From Amycolatopsis acidiphila (lineage in GTDB: Bacteria > Actinomycetota > Actinomycetes > Mycobacteriales > Pseudonocardiaceae), in NCBI RefSeq assembly GCF_021391495.1, contig NZ_CP090063.1, forward strand, positions 2,294,001 to 2,358,000: DNA of 64,000 nt, in the 5' to 3' direction. The translations under genes were made by a program, and so were the position numbers. The notes under the pieces were generated by a model. It was not told where the DNA came from, did not search any database, and saw only the letters and a program-made list of their open reading frames with translations. This document shows positions 39,044 to 47,424 of this stretch, one piece after another. How positions within the stretch are numbered: position 1 is the first letter of the stretch; each line of letters begins with the position of its first letter.

Positions 39044-39089
39044 GGAGGCTCGGCGGCGGGTGGGTGGGCCGGACGTGGACAATGGCCTG

Positions 39090-39647
39090 GTGAGCACCGA
39101 ACAGGGATCGCAGCCCGAGATCGAGCCCGGGCAGTCGGCGCCGCCGAAACGGCGGGTCGTGCTGCTGGCCTGCGTCGCGGCGGTGGCGCTGGCGCTCGAC
39201 ATCGTCAGCAAGGTCATCGTGGTGTCCACTTTGGAGGACCACGCGCCGGTGCGGATCCTGGGCGGGCTGGTCTACCTGCAGCTTGTCCGCAACCCGGGCG
39301 CGGCGTTCTCCATGGCCACCGGGCTGACCTGGGTGTTCGCCCTGGTCGCGATCGGCGTCGTGGTCGTGCTGATCTGGTTCGCGGGACGGCTGCGCTCGGC
39401 GGGCTGGGCCGTCGGGCTCGGCCTGGTGCTCGCCGGGGCGCTGGGCAACCTGCTCGACCGCATCTTCCGCGCGCCCGGCCCGCTGCGCGGCCACGTCGTC
39501 GACTTCATCTCGGTGTTCGCGCCGAACGCCGAGGTGTGGCCGGTGTTCAACGTCGCCGACTCGTGCATCTGTGTCGGCGGGGTGCTGATCGTGCTGCTGT
39601 CGCTGCTCGGGCGGGACTACGACGGGACCCGGCGGGCCAAGAAGTGA
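39090..39647 (+). CDS. lspA: Prolipoprotein signal peptidase LspA
   Basis: 185 aa from GTG 39090; GTG 39060 would add ten residues. Four transmembrane helices follow a hydrophilic N-terminus of about 20 residues. Catalytic aspartates are seen in GNLLDRIF and NVADSCI, with VRNPGAAFS and HVVDFIS as family boxes. It cleaves lipoprotein signals before the lipidated Cys, for example of the DUF3558 lipoprotein in this window. GACAAT at 39078-39083 could be a -10 box for a leaderless message. Its stop overlaps the pseudouridine synthase start. Confidence 0.93.
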   Translation: MSTEQGSQPEIEPGQSAPPKRRVVLLACVAAVALALDIVSKVIVVSTLEDHAPVRILGGLVYLQLVRNPGAAFSMATGLTWVFALVAIGVVVVLIWFAGRLRSAGWAVGLGLVLAGALGNLLDRIFRAPGPLRGHVVDFISVFAPNAEVWPVFNVADSCICVGGVLIVLLSLLGRDYDGTRRAKK

Positions 39648-40570
39648 GCACGCGGATGCTGCCCGTGCCGGACGGGCTCGACGGGATGCGTGTCGACGCC
39701 GGGCTCGCGAAGCTGCTGGGGCTGTCCCGCACGGTGATCGCCGAACTGGCCGGGTCGGGCGAGGTGCTGGTGGACGGCAAGCCGGTGGGCAAGTCGGACC
39801 GGCTCGCCGCGGGCGGGCTGCTCGAGGTGACCCTGCCGGACCCGGACCGCCCGGTCGAGGTCGTCGCCGAACCGGTCCCCGGCATGCGCGTCGTGTACGA
39901 CGACGAGGACATCGTGGTGGTGTCGAAGCCGGTCGGCGTCGCGGTGCACCCGAGCCCGGGCTGGACGGGCCCGACGGTTGTCGGTGGCCTGGCGGCGGCC
40001 GGTCTGCGCATCTCGACCTCGGGTGCGGCCGAGCGGCAGGGCGTCGTGCACCGGCTGGACGCGGGGACGACGGGCGTGATGGTCGTGGCGAAGAGCGAGC
40101 ACGCGTACACGGTGCTGAAGCGGGCGTTCAAGGAGCGCACCGTCGAGAAGGGCTACCACGCCGTCGTGCAGGGCCACCCGGACCCGACGCGCGGCACCAT
40201 CGACGCGCCCATCGACAGGCATCCGCGGCACGACTACAAGTTCGCCGTCGTCGCGGGCGGTCGGCCGAGCGTCACGCACTACGAGGTGGTCGAGGCCTTC
40301 CGCGCGGCGTCCCTGGTGGACGTGAAGCTGGAGACCGGGCGGACGCACCAGATCCGCGTGCACTTCTCGGCGCTGCGGCACCCGTGCGTCGGGGATCTGA
40401 CCTATGGGGCGGATCCGGTGCTGGCGCGGAAGCTAGGCCTGACCCGGCAATGGCTGCACGCCCGGACCCTGGGCTTCGCCCACCCGGCGGACGGCCGGTG
40501 GGTCCAGTTCGAGGCGGAGTACCCGGACGACCTGGCCCACGCGCTGGAAGTCCTGAGGGCGGAGGACTAG
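39644..40570 (+). CDS. RluD-family 23S rRNA pseudouridine synthase
   Basis: 308 aa, GTG overlapping the lspA stop. An S4 RNA-binding domain (about 15-65) precedes the catalytic domain with Asp139 in [16 protein letters not shown]. The lspA-rluD(ylyB) pair is conserved in Gram-positive bacteria. It converts specific uridines of ribosomal RNA to pseudouridine; the exact site (1911/1915/1917 in RluD) is inferred from family, not proven. Confidence 0.92.
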   Translation: MSTRMLPVPDGLDGMRVDAGLAKLLGLSRTVIAELAGSGEVLVDGKPVGKSDRLAAGGLLEVTLPDPDRPVEVVAEPVPGMRVVYDDEDIVVVSKPVGVAVHPSPGWTGPTVVGGLAAAGLRISTSGAAERQGVVHRLDAGTTGVMVVAKSEHAYTVLKRAFKERTVEKGYHAVVQGHPDPTRGTIDAPIDRHPRHDYKFAVVAGGRPSVTHYEVVEAFRAASLVDVKLETGRTHQIRVHFSALRHPCVGDLTYGADPVLARKLGLTRQWLHARTLGFAHPADGRWVQFEAEYPDDLAHALEVLRAED

Positions 40571-40655
40571 GCAGGGCTGCGCGCGAGCATTCTTGGCTGT
40601 CGTTGCCGGGTTCGCCTCGTGTGGGTGGTTGGGCGTTCGGGTCGCCGCTGTGCGC
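40571..40655 (-). repeat. Inverted copy of an intergenic repeat (see 47448-47625)
   Basis: Read on the minus strand, this stretch holds the segment CGGCAACGACAGCCAAGAAT followed by CGCGCGCAGCCCTGC. The same string with few changes (CGGCAACGGCAGCCAAGAAT, then CGCGCCCAGCCCCGC) occurs on the plus strand at 47580-47625, preceded in both by a GCCCA(A/G)CCACCC block. It lies directly after the pseudouridine synthase stop. This is a dispersed non-coding repeat of unknown function. Confidence 0.65.
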
Positions 40656-40681
40656 CGGGGGCCGGCCACCAACGCCGGAAC

Positions 40682-41491
40682 CTAATCCCCCAGTGACCAG
40701 GTCAGGGTGCGCTCGTCCGGCTCGGGGCGGGGGCTCCACCGCAGCGAGGTCACCCGCGTCGCCTCGGGGAGGATGTACACCGTGTGGCCGCCCGCGGTCT
40801 CGCCCGGCTGCAGGCCGATCTTGTGCGGTGGCCGCGAGGTCAGCGAGACCGGTGCCTTCGTGATGGCCTTGCCCGCGGCGGTCACCAGCTCCAGATAGTT
40901 GTCCGGCAGCGAGACGAACGGCACGCCGCCGCGGTTGGTGATCTCGGTGTGCACGACGACGGCGCGCTCGCCCTCGTCCAGCCGGTAGCCCGCGGCCCCG
41001 AACAGGTAGTCCGCCGGGTCCTGCACCTCCAGCAGCTGAATGCTCAGCTGCTCACCTTCCAGCCCCTGCGTCGGCAGCGCGTCGCCGATCCTGCCCGCCC
41101 GCTGCCGTGGCGGCTGCGCGGGCTTGCGATCACCCCGGGCCCAGGACGCCGTCTGCGGCGGGCCCCACGTGCTGATCACCGGATCGACCGGGCGCGGCGG
41201 CGGCGCGGGCTGGGGCGGCGGGATCGGGCCGGACTGCGGCGCGGCATAGCGCGCGGGCGGGGGTGGGGCGACCGGCCTCGGTCGTGCGCCCGCGAGCGCG
41301 GCGCGCAGGCCGTTCGGGTCGCTCTCGACGCCGACCAGCAACGGCAGTCCGCTGCCGGAAAGGGCGACCAGCCGGTAAGCCACCTCCCGCGGGTCCATCC
41401 CGACCTTGGCGGCGAGCTCGTGCACCGCCACTTTGCCCACCTCGGCCAGCGCGGCGAGCAGGCGGGCGTCCACGGGATCGGTCACGGCCAC
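40682..41491 (-). CDS. AsnC-like helix-turn-helix fused to Pro-rich linker and beta domain
   Basis: 269 aa, GTG at 41491 (or 41485). Residues 1-60 form a small winged helix of Lrp/AsnC type (DPVDARLLAALAEVGKVAVHELAAKVGMDP, core VDARLLAALAEVGKVAVHEL). A Pro/Arg-rich linker of about 75 residues follows, then a C-terminal beta-sandwich-like domain (about 150-269) with VVVHTEITNRGGVPFVSLPDNYLELV, reminiscent of DUF4352-type modules. The ligand-binding RAM domain of true Lrp proteins is absent, so a normal Lrp role is unlikely. Divergent from the DUF885 genes, 79 bp away. Confidence 0.75.
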   Translation of the reverse strand: MAVTDPVDARLLAALAEVGKVAVHELAAKVGMDPREVAYRLVALSGSGLPLLVGVESDPNGLRAALAGARPRPVAPPPPARYAAPQSGPIPPPQPAPPPRPVDPVISTWGPPQTASWARGDRKPAQPPRQRAGRIGDALPTQGLEGEQLSIQLLEVQDPADYLFGAAGYRLDEGERAVVVHTEITNRGGVPFVSLPDNYLELVTAAGKAITKAPVSLTSRPPHKIGLQPGETAGGHTVYILPEATRVTSLRWSPRPEPDERTLTWSLGD

Positions 41492-41570
41492 AGCCGGAAA
41501 CGCTACCTGTTCGCGCTCGGCATGCGCTTGTTCGCCCCGGGCGTCGTACCCACGATCTAAGGTGGCGGGC

Positions 41571-43226
41571 ATGACCGAGGTGACCAAACTGGCCGACGAG
41601 TTCGTCGAAGCACTGTTCGACGCCGAGCCCCTGTGGCCGGCGGTGCTGGGCATCGAGTCCGATCGCGAGGGCGTCGGCGACCTCAGCGAGGTGGCCGAGG
41701 CCAAACAGCGCACGATCCTGAAGGACTTCGTCAGCCGCGGACTGGCCCTGCAGCCCGAGACGGCCGAGGACCGCACCACTCGCGACGTGCTCGTCAGCCA
41801 GGCCGGCGGCTACCTGGACAGGATCAGCGCGCACGGCGCCGAGTACACCGTCACCGACATGTTCGTCGCGCCCGCGTCCGGGCTGCTGACGGTCCTCCCG
41901 ATGATCGGCATCGGCACCGACGCGCAGGCGGAGAGGCACCTGCAGCGGCTCGCCTCCATCCCGGGGTACCTGGAGCAGGCCGCCGAGCGGCATCGCAGCG
42001 GGGTCAGCGCGGGCCGTGTCCCGGTCGAGCACCTCGTCCGCGCCGCGATCGCTCACCTGGACCGGTACCTCGCCGAGCCCGCAGGCGACCCGCTGCTGCG
42101 CCAGCCGGCGCCGAACGACGACTTCGCGAAGCGGCGCGCCGAGCTGGTCGAGGACGTCGTGCGGCCCGCCTTCGCCGCGTACCGGGACGTGCTGGCGAAC
42201 GAGATCGTCCAGCACGGGCGGCCCCTCGACAAGACCGGGCTGTGCTGGCTGCCCGGCGGCGAGCGGATGTACGGCGCGCTCGTCCGGTCGCACACCACCA
42301 CCGAGCGCAGCCCGGACGACCTGCACGAGACCGGCCTGCGGATCATCGAGGACCTGGCCGCCGAGTACGCCGAGGTCGGCTCGCGCGTGTTCGGCACCAC
42401 CGAGCTGACCGAGATCTTCGACCGCCTGCGCTCCGACCCCGCCCTGCGCTGGGAGAGCGCCGACGAGCTGCTCGACTCCGCTCGCGCGGCGATCTCTCGC
42501 GCGGAAGAGGCTGCCCCGCAGTGGTTCGGCCGGGTCCCGCCGCACCCGTGGGTCGTCGAGGCCGTGCCCGCGGCCGAGGCGCCCGGCGCGCCCACCGCGT
42601 TCTACATGCAGCCCGCCGTCGACGGCTCCCGCCCGGGCACCTACTTCGCCAACACGCACGAGGTCACCCAGCGGTATCGGCACACGTCCGAGGTGATCGC
42701 GTTCCACGAGGCCATTCCCGGCCACCACTTCCAGCTGTCCACCGCGCTCACCCTCACCGACCTGCCGCTGCTGCGCCGCATCGGCGACTTCAACGCCTAT
42801 GCCGAGGGCTGGGGCCTCTACACGGAGCGGCTCGCGCAGGAGATGGGCCTGTACTCGAGCGACCTCACGCTGCTGGGCATGCTGACCATGGACTCCATGC
42901 GCGCCGGGCGGCTGGTGGTCGACACCGGCCTGCACGCGAAGGGCTGGAGCCGCGAGCAGGGCGTGGACTTCCTGCGCGAGCACACGCCGATGCCGCAGGT
43001 CGAGATCGACTCCGAGGTCGACCGCTACATCGCCTACCCGGGACAGGCGCTGTCGTACATGGTCGGGCGGCTGGAGATCCTGCGCATCCGCGAAATGGCG
43101 AAGCAGGCGCTGGGCGAGAAGTTCGACATCAAGGCGTTCCACGACCTCGTGCTCGGTGGTGGCTCGCTGCCGATGTCCGTGCTCGACGCCGTGGTCACCG
43201 CGTGGATCGAGGAGCAGGGCGCGTGA
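41571..43226 (+). CDS. DUF885 metallopeptidase-like protein, copy 1
   Basis: 551 aa. Helical DUF885 protein with the zinc motif FHEAIPGHHFQ near residue 382 and the downstream YAEGWGLYTERLA, whose Glu is the likely third ligand. The family is related to M32/M2-like peptidases; activity is known for few members, and no substrate can be read here. There is no signal peptide, so it should be cytosolic. The start of the second copy overlaps its stop by 4 bp. Confidence 0.88.
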   Translation: MTEVTKLADEFVEALFDAEPLWPAVLGIESDREGVGDLSEVAEAKQRTILKDFVSRGLALQPETAEDRTTRDVLVSQAGGYLDRISAHGAEYTVTDMFVAPASGLLTVLPMIGIGTDAQAERHLQRLASIPGYLEQAAERHRSGVSAGRVPVEHLVRAAIAHLDRYLAEPAGDPLLRQPAPNDDFAKRRAELVEDVVRPAFAAYRDVLANEIVQHGRPLDKTGLCWLPGGERMYGALVRSHTTTERSPDDLHETGLRIIEDLAAEYAEVGSRVFGTTELTEIFDRLRSDPALRWESADELLDSARAAISRAEEAAPQWFGRVPPHPWVVEAVPAAEAPGAPTAFYMQPAVDGSRPGTYFANTHEVTQRYRHTSEVIAFHEAIPGHHFQLSTALTLTDLPLLRRIGDFNAYAEGWGLYTERLAQEMGLYSSDLTLLGMLTMDSMRAGRLVVDTGLHAKGWSREQGVDFLREHTPMPQVEIDSEVDRYIAYPGQALSYMVGRLEILRIREMAKQALGEKFDIKAFHDLVLGGGSLPMSVLDAVVTAWIEEQGA

Positions 43227-44839
43227 GCGAGGTCGAGGAGATCGCCGACGAGTTCGTCCGGGTCTGGTTCGACGAGAACCCGGTCGCGCCGTCGCTGCTG
43301 GGCCTGCCCGGCGACCACGGGCGCCTGGCCGACCCGAGTGCCGAGACCGAGCAGCGGTTCCGGGCCCGCTACACCCAGCTCGCCGACGAGGCCGAGGCCG
43401 CCGAGGGCGACTCGGTGACCCGCGGTGTGGTCGTGCAGCAGGCGCGCGCGGCGGTGGACCGGATCGACGTGGCCGAGGTCGAGTTCTCGGTGAGCGACAC
43501 GTTGAGCGCGCCCGTCCTGGCCCCGCTGACCCTGCTGCCGCTGGTGACCCTGGACGACGACGAGAAGGCGGCGGGGCACCTTTCGCGGCTGGAGGCGATC
43601 CCGTCCCTTGTGGACACCGTGATCGACCGTCAGCGGGACGCCGTCGTGCCGGGCTTCCTGGTGCAGGCGGGGGCGGAGTTCCTCGGCCGGTACCTGGAGC
43701 AGCCCGGAACCGATCCGTTGCGGCTCGAGGGACACTCCTTTGTGGAGCGTCAGGAGGAGTTGCTCGCGGAGGTCGTCCGGCCCGCCTTCGCCCGCTACCG
43801 GGACTTCCTGAACGACGAGCTGAAGCCCCGCGCGCTGTCCGCGGAGCAGGCCGGGCTGTGCTGGCAGCCCGACGGCGAGCGCCGGTACGCGCGGCTGATC
43901 CGCGTGCACACGACCACCGAGCACACCGCGCAGGAGCTGCACGAGACAGGGCTCCGGCTGATCGACGCCCTGGCCGAGGAGTACCGCGAGCTGGGCTCGC
44001 GGGTGTGGGGGCTGAGCTCGCTGCCGGATATCTTCCACCACCTGCGGACGGACCCGGAGCTGCGCTGGCGTAGCGGCGAGGAGCTGCTCGAAGGCGCTCG
44101 CTCGGCCATCCGCAACGCGGAAGCCGTTGCGCCGCAATGGTTCCGGACCGTGCCGGGGCAGTCGTGCGAGGTTCGCCCGGTGCCGCCCGCCGAGGCCGAC
44201 GGCGGCACGATCGCGTACTACATGCGCCCGGACTTCGCCGGGACGCGGCAGGGCATCTACTACGCTAACACCGCGCACGCCGAGGAGCGGTTCCGCCACA
44301 CGAGCGAGGCGATCGCCTTCCACGAAGCCGTTCCCGGGCACCACTTCCAGCTCAGCAGCGCGACGAACCTCGACGGCGTGCCGCTGCTGCGCAAGCTCGC
44401 CGACGTCAACTCCTACGTCGAGGGCTGGGGGCTCTACGCCGAGCGCCTCGCCGACGAGATGGGGCTCTACTCCAGCGACGTCTCCCGGTTCGGGATGCTC
44501 ACGCAGGACTCGATGCGGGCCGGGCGGCTGGTCGTCGACACCGGGATGCACGCGCTGGGCTGGAGCCGGCAGCAGGCGGTGGACTACCTGCGCGAGCACA
44601 CCCCGATGGCGCCGCTGGAGATCGAGCTGGAGATCGACCGGTACGCGGGCTGCCCCGGGCAGGCGCTGTCGTACATGGTGGGCCGGCTCGAGTTCGAGCG
44701 GGTGCGCGCGGAGGCCGAGCGGGCGCTGGGGGAGGCCTTCGACATCCGTGACTTCCACGACGCCGTCCTCGGCCAGGGCATCCTGCCGCTCGCGGTGCTC
44801 GACGCCGTGGTCCGGGACTGGGTGGCCGCCGTGCGGTAG
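43223..44839 (+). CDS. DUF885 metallopeptidase-like protein, copy 2
   Basis: 538 aa, GTG overlapping copy 1. It keeps the zinc motif FHEAVPGHHFQ and SYVEGWGLYAERLA and aligns with copy 1 along its whole length, so the pair arose by tandem duplication. The N-terminal 100 residues differ most. Both catalytic motifs are intact, arguing for two active proteins, perhaps a heterodimer or two specificities; both ideas are inference. Confidence 0.88.
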   Translation: MSEVEEIADEFVRVWFDENPVAPSLLGLPGDHGRLADPSAETEQRFRARYTQLADEAEAAEGDSVTRGVVVQQARAAVDRIDVAEVEFSVSDTLSAPVLAPLTLLPLVTLDDDEKAAGHLSRLEAIPSLVDTVIDRQRDAVVPGFLVQAGAEFLGRYLEQPGTDPLRLEGHSFVERQEELLAEVVRPAFARYRDFLNDELKPRALSAEQAGLCWQPDGERRYARLIRVHTTTEHTAQELHETGLRLIDALAEEYRELGSRVWGLSSLPDIFHHLRTDPELRWRSGEELLEGARSAIRNAEAVAPQWFRTVPGQSCEVRPVPPAEADGGTIAYYMRPDFAGTRQGIYYANTAHAEERFRHTSEAIAFHEAVPGHHFQLSSATNLDGVPLLRKLADVNSYVEGWGLYAERLADEMGLYSSDVSRFGMLTQDSMRAGRLVVDTGMHALGWSRQQAVDYLREHTPMAPLEIELEIDRYAGCPGQALSYMVGRLEFERVRAEAERALGEAFDIRDFHDAVLGQGILPLAVLDAVVRDWVAAVR

Positions 44840-44850
44840 GGTGACGGGAG

Positions 44851-44866
44851 CTAAGCGGGCGCTTAG
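44851..44866 (+). promoter_or_regulatory. Palindromic operator candidate before the LLM gene
   Basis: CTAAGCG-GG-CGCTTAG is a perfect 16-bp inverted repeat, 17 bp before the oxidoreductase ATG. Its size and AAGCG/CGCTT halves resemble TetR-type operators in actinomycetes. No TetR gene is adjacent, so the regulator would act from elsewhere. Confidence 0.55.
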
Positions 44867-44883
44867 TCAGGAAGGCGGCACAG

Positions 44884-45924
44884 ATGCGCATCGGGACGTC
44901 GATCTCCTACGCCGGCGGCTTCGCCGAGAGCGTGGCCGACATCGTCGAGCTGGAGAAGGCGGGGCTGGACGTCGTGTCCGTGCCCGAGGCGTACTCCTTC
45001 GACGCCGTCAGCCAGCTGGGCTACCTGGCGGCGCGGACCGAGCGGGTCGAGTTGGCCTCGGGGATCCTGCAGATCTACACCCGCACCCCGACGCTGACCG
45101 CGATGACCGCCGCGGGGCTCGACTTCGTCTCGAACGGCCGGTTCGCGCTCGGCATCGGCGCGTCCGGCCCGCAGGTCATCGAGGGCTTCCACGGCGTGCG
45201 CTACGACGCGCCGCTGGCGCGGACCCGGGAGATCGTGGAGATCTGCCGTCAGGTGTGGCGCCGCGAGCGCGTCGTGCACGAGGGCAAGCACTACCAGATC
45301 CCGCTGCCCGCCGAGCAGGGCACGGGCCTCGGCAAGCCGCTGAAGCTGATCAACCACCCGGTGCGCGAGCGGATCCCGATCATCCTGGCCTCGCTGGGAC
45401 CGAAGAACGTCGCGATGACCGCCGAGATCGCCGAGGGCTGGGAGCCGATCTTCTTCCACCCGGAGAAGGCCGCGAGCTTGTGGGGCGGGTCGCTGGCCGA
45501 GGGCAAGGCGAAGCGTGACCCGTCGCTCGGCGAGCTCGACGTCGTGGTCGGCGTCCCGGTCGCGATCGGCGAGGACGTCAAGCACATGATCGACTGGGTG
45601 CGGCCGATGGTCGCCCTGTACGTCGGCGGCATGGGCGCGCGTGGCAAGAACTTCTACAACGAGCTGGCGTGCCGGTACGGCTACGAGGCCGAGGCGAAGA
45701 AGGTCCAGGACCTCTACCTCGACGGCAAGAAGGACGAGGCCGCCGCGGCCGTGCCGATCGAGCTGCTCGAGGCGATCAGCCTCATCGGCCCGGCCGGCTA
45801 CGTGAAGGAACGGCTGGCGGCCTACGTGGAGGCGGGCGTCACCACGTTGCACGCGACCCTGCTCGAACCGGGCGTGGAGCGGCGTGTCCAGGTCGTGAGC
45901 CAGCTGCGGGAGCTGCTGGGCTGA
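44884..45924 (+). CDS. LLM-class F420-dependent oxidoreductase
   Basis: 346 aa, ATG with AGGAAGG upstream. A luciferase-like TIM barrel: RIGTSISYAGGF at the start, LASGILQIYTRTP, FALGIGASGPQVIEGF and the C-terminal GYVKERLAAYVEAGV are typical of F420-dependent LLM enzymes. It should transfer hydride between reduced F420 and an unknown substrate in the cytosol. A palindrome just upstream suggests repression by a TetR-like protein. Confidence 0.9.
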   Translation: MRIGTSISYAGGFAESVADIVELEKAGLDVVSVPEAYSFDAVSQLGYLAARTERVELASGILQIYTRTPTLTAMTAAGLDFVSNGRFALGIGASGPQVIEGFHGVRYDAPLARTREIVEICRQVWRRERVVHEGKHYQIPLPAEQGTGLGKPLKLINHPVRERIPIILASLGPKNVAMTAEIAEGWEPIFFHPEKAASLWGGSLAEGKAKRDPSLGELDVVVGVPVAIGEDVKHMIDWVRPMVALYVGGMGARGKNFYNELACRYGYEAEAKKVQDLYLDGKKDEAAAAVPIELLEAISLIGPAGYVKERLAAYVEAGVTTLHATLLEPGVERRVQVVSQLRELLG

Positions 45925-45930
45925 GGTTCC

Positions 45931-46308
45931 TCAGGCCTGGTCCAGGTAGAGGAACTCGGTCACCCCGACCACGCCCAGGATCTGGCGGACGACGAACGGC
46001 GTGGCGGTGCGCTGCTCGTCGTGGACGATCCGGGGGTTGGTCAGCGCGACCTGCCGTCCCATGGTCTCCAGCCCGCAGCCGCCCGCGGCGAGCACGTTGC
46101 GCACCCAGTCGGCGTCGGGGCCGTAGGTCAGCGCGACCACGTAGCCCTTGGGGGCCTTGAAGACGTTCACCGGCGTGCGGTACTCGCGGCCGGACTTGCG
46201 CCCACGGTGGATGATCTTCCCGAACCCGGGCGCCCGGCCGGCGATCCTGCCTGTCACGCGGTTCGTCGCCACGCGGTTGAAGCGGGCGATGCTCTTCGAC
46301 AACACCAT
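45931..46308 (-). CDS. Deazaflavin-dependent nitroreductase-like protein (DDN family)
   Basis: 125 aa, split beta-barrel. GKIIHRGRKSGREYRTPVNV and ADWVRNVLAAGGCGLE are the F420-binding signatures of the DDN/nitroreductase family, whose mycobacterial member activates nitroimidazoles with F420H2. Physiological roles include quinone reduction. No convincing ribosome site precedes the ATG at 46308. It converges with the LLM gene, with only 6 bp between the stops and no hairpin. Confidence 0.87.
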   Translation of the reverse strand: MVLSKSIARFNRVATNRVTGRIAGRAPGFGKIIHRGRKSGREYRTPVNVFKAPKGYVVALTYGPDADWVRNVLAAGGCGLETMGRQVALTNPRIVHDEQRTATPFVVRQILGVVGVTEFLYLDQA

Positions 46309-46394
46309 GCGAGCAGCATGCCGCGTTGCCAAGAGCAAATCAACATGTGATGAATTAAGGTTTGCCGAACGGGTGACCGTGGAAGCCGTCGGTC

Positions 46395-47165
46395 GTGCCT
46401 GAACTGCCCGACGTCGAAGGCTTCCGGCGCGTCCTCGCCGAGCACGCCGTAGGTAAGCGGATCGAGGACGTGCTGGTGCGTGACGCGCAGGTGCTGCGCG
46501 GTGTGAGCGCGAACCGGCTGAGGAAGGCGTTGGTGGGTAAGTGTTTCGCCGAGCCGTGGCGGCTGGGGAAGTGGCTGGTCGCGCCGGTGGAGGGCGGGCC
46601 GGAGACGATGGTGCTGCACTTCGGCATGACCGGTTCGCTGCGCTGGGAGGACGGCGAGCCACACCGGCACGACCGGGTGATCTTCTGTTTCGATGGCGGT
46701 GAGCTGCGCTACCGGGACATGCGCAAGCTCAAAGGGTTGTGGCTGGTCACGGGCTCGCCGGACGCGGTGCTGGGTGACGCCGGACCGGATGCGCTGGCGG
46801 TGTCCCGGAAGGAGTTCCGGGAACTGCTCCAGGGGCGTCGCCAGGTCAAGGCGGCGCTGACCGATCAGTCGGTGCTGAGCGGTCTGGGGAACCTGCTGGC
46901 CGACGAGATCCTGTGGCGGGCGCGGATCAACCCGCGGACCCCGGTGTCAACCTTGGAGGTGGGTGACATCGACCGGATCCACGCGCAGATGGGGACGGTC
47001 CTGCGCGCGGCGGTGAAGGCCGAACGCGTCCCGCCGTGGCCGTCGTGGCTGACCGGCCGCAGAGACGAGCCGTCCGGCGCGTGCCCCCGCTGTGGGACGA
47101 CGCTGCGTCATGGCCGGGTCGGCGGCCGTGGGACCGTCTGGTGCCCGCGCTGCCAGCCGGGTTGA
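46395..47165 (+). CDS. Fpg/Nei-family DNA glycosylase
   Basis: 256 aa. Starts MPELPDVEGFRR; Pro2 is the catalytic nucleophile and Glu3 its partner. A helix-two-turn-helix (QSVLSGLGNLLADEIL) and a C-terminal zinc finger (CPRCG...CPRC) are present. It excises oxidised bases and nicks the DNA. The start PELPDVE instead of PELPEVE and the short length put it outside the main MutM group; Fpg versus Nei specificity is undecided. Divergent from the nitroreductase-like gene across an AT-rich 86-bp region. Confidence 0.9.
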   Translation: MPELPDVEGFRRVLAEHAVGKRIEDVLVRDAQVLRGVSANRLRKALVGKCFAEPWRLGKWLVAPVEGGPETMVLHFGMTGSLRWEDGEPHRHDRVIFCFDGGELRYRDMRKLKGLWLVTGSPDAVLGDAGPDALAVSRKEFRELLQGRRQVKAALTDQSVLSGLGNLLADEILWRARINPRTPVSTLEVGDIDRIHAQMGTVLRAAVKAERVPPWPSWLTGRRDEPSGACPRCGTTLRHGRVGGRGTVWCPRCQPG

Positions 47166-47195
47166 CGTTTTCGGGAAATGCGGTAAGCCGTTGTC

Positions 47196-47369
47196 ATGGC
47201 TCAGGAACAGGACAAGAAGCACCGGCTCGACCCGGACCCGCCGCTGACCCCGGACTTCCCGCGGTTGCAGCATCCGGATCTGGACGTGGACAAGACGGAC
47301 GAGGTCGAAGAGGTGCCCAACCGCGAGGACGTGCGCCCCGACAACCCGACACCCGAGCCGCCGGACTAG
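47196..47369 (+). CDS. Small acidic hypothetical protein (57 aa)
   Basis: ATG GCT CAG opens a frame whose codons end almost always in G or C, as in neighbouring genes, through to TAG at 47367-47369. The product is Asp/Glu/Pro-rich with KKHRLDPDPPLTPDFPR near the start and NPTPEPPD at the end; no membrane helix or cysteine. It is probably disordered. No function is known. It follows the glycosylase by 30 bp and could share its transcript. Confidence 0.55.
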   Translation: MAQEQDKKHRLDPDPPLTPDFPRLQHPDLDVDKTDEVEEVPNREDVRPDNPTPEPPD

Positions 47370-47424
47370 CCGGCGCGCTTGGCCAGCAACCACTCGCCCA
47401 CGGTGACCCGCAGCGCTCAGCCGC

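Noticed and set aside
31685..39229. Open frames of over 1,000 codons on the minus strand across the PBP, antiporter and aminotransferase genes
   Set aside because: Composition is that of antisense frames (Arg, His, Gln, Gly), and recognised genes occupy the other frames.
46309..46394. Imperfect palindrome ATCAACATGTGAT in the AT-rich gap
   Set aside because: Too imperfect, and promoter boxes on either strand are ambiguous, so no site is claimed.
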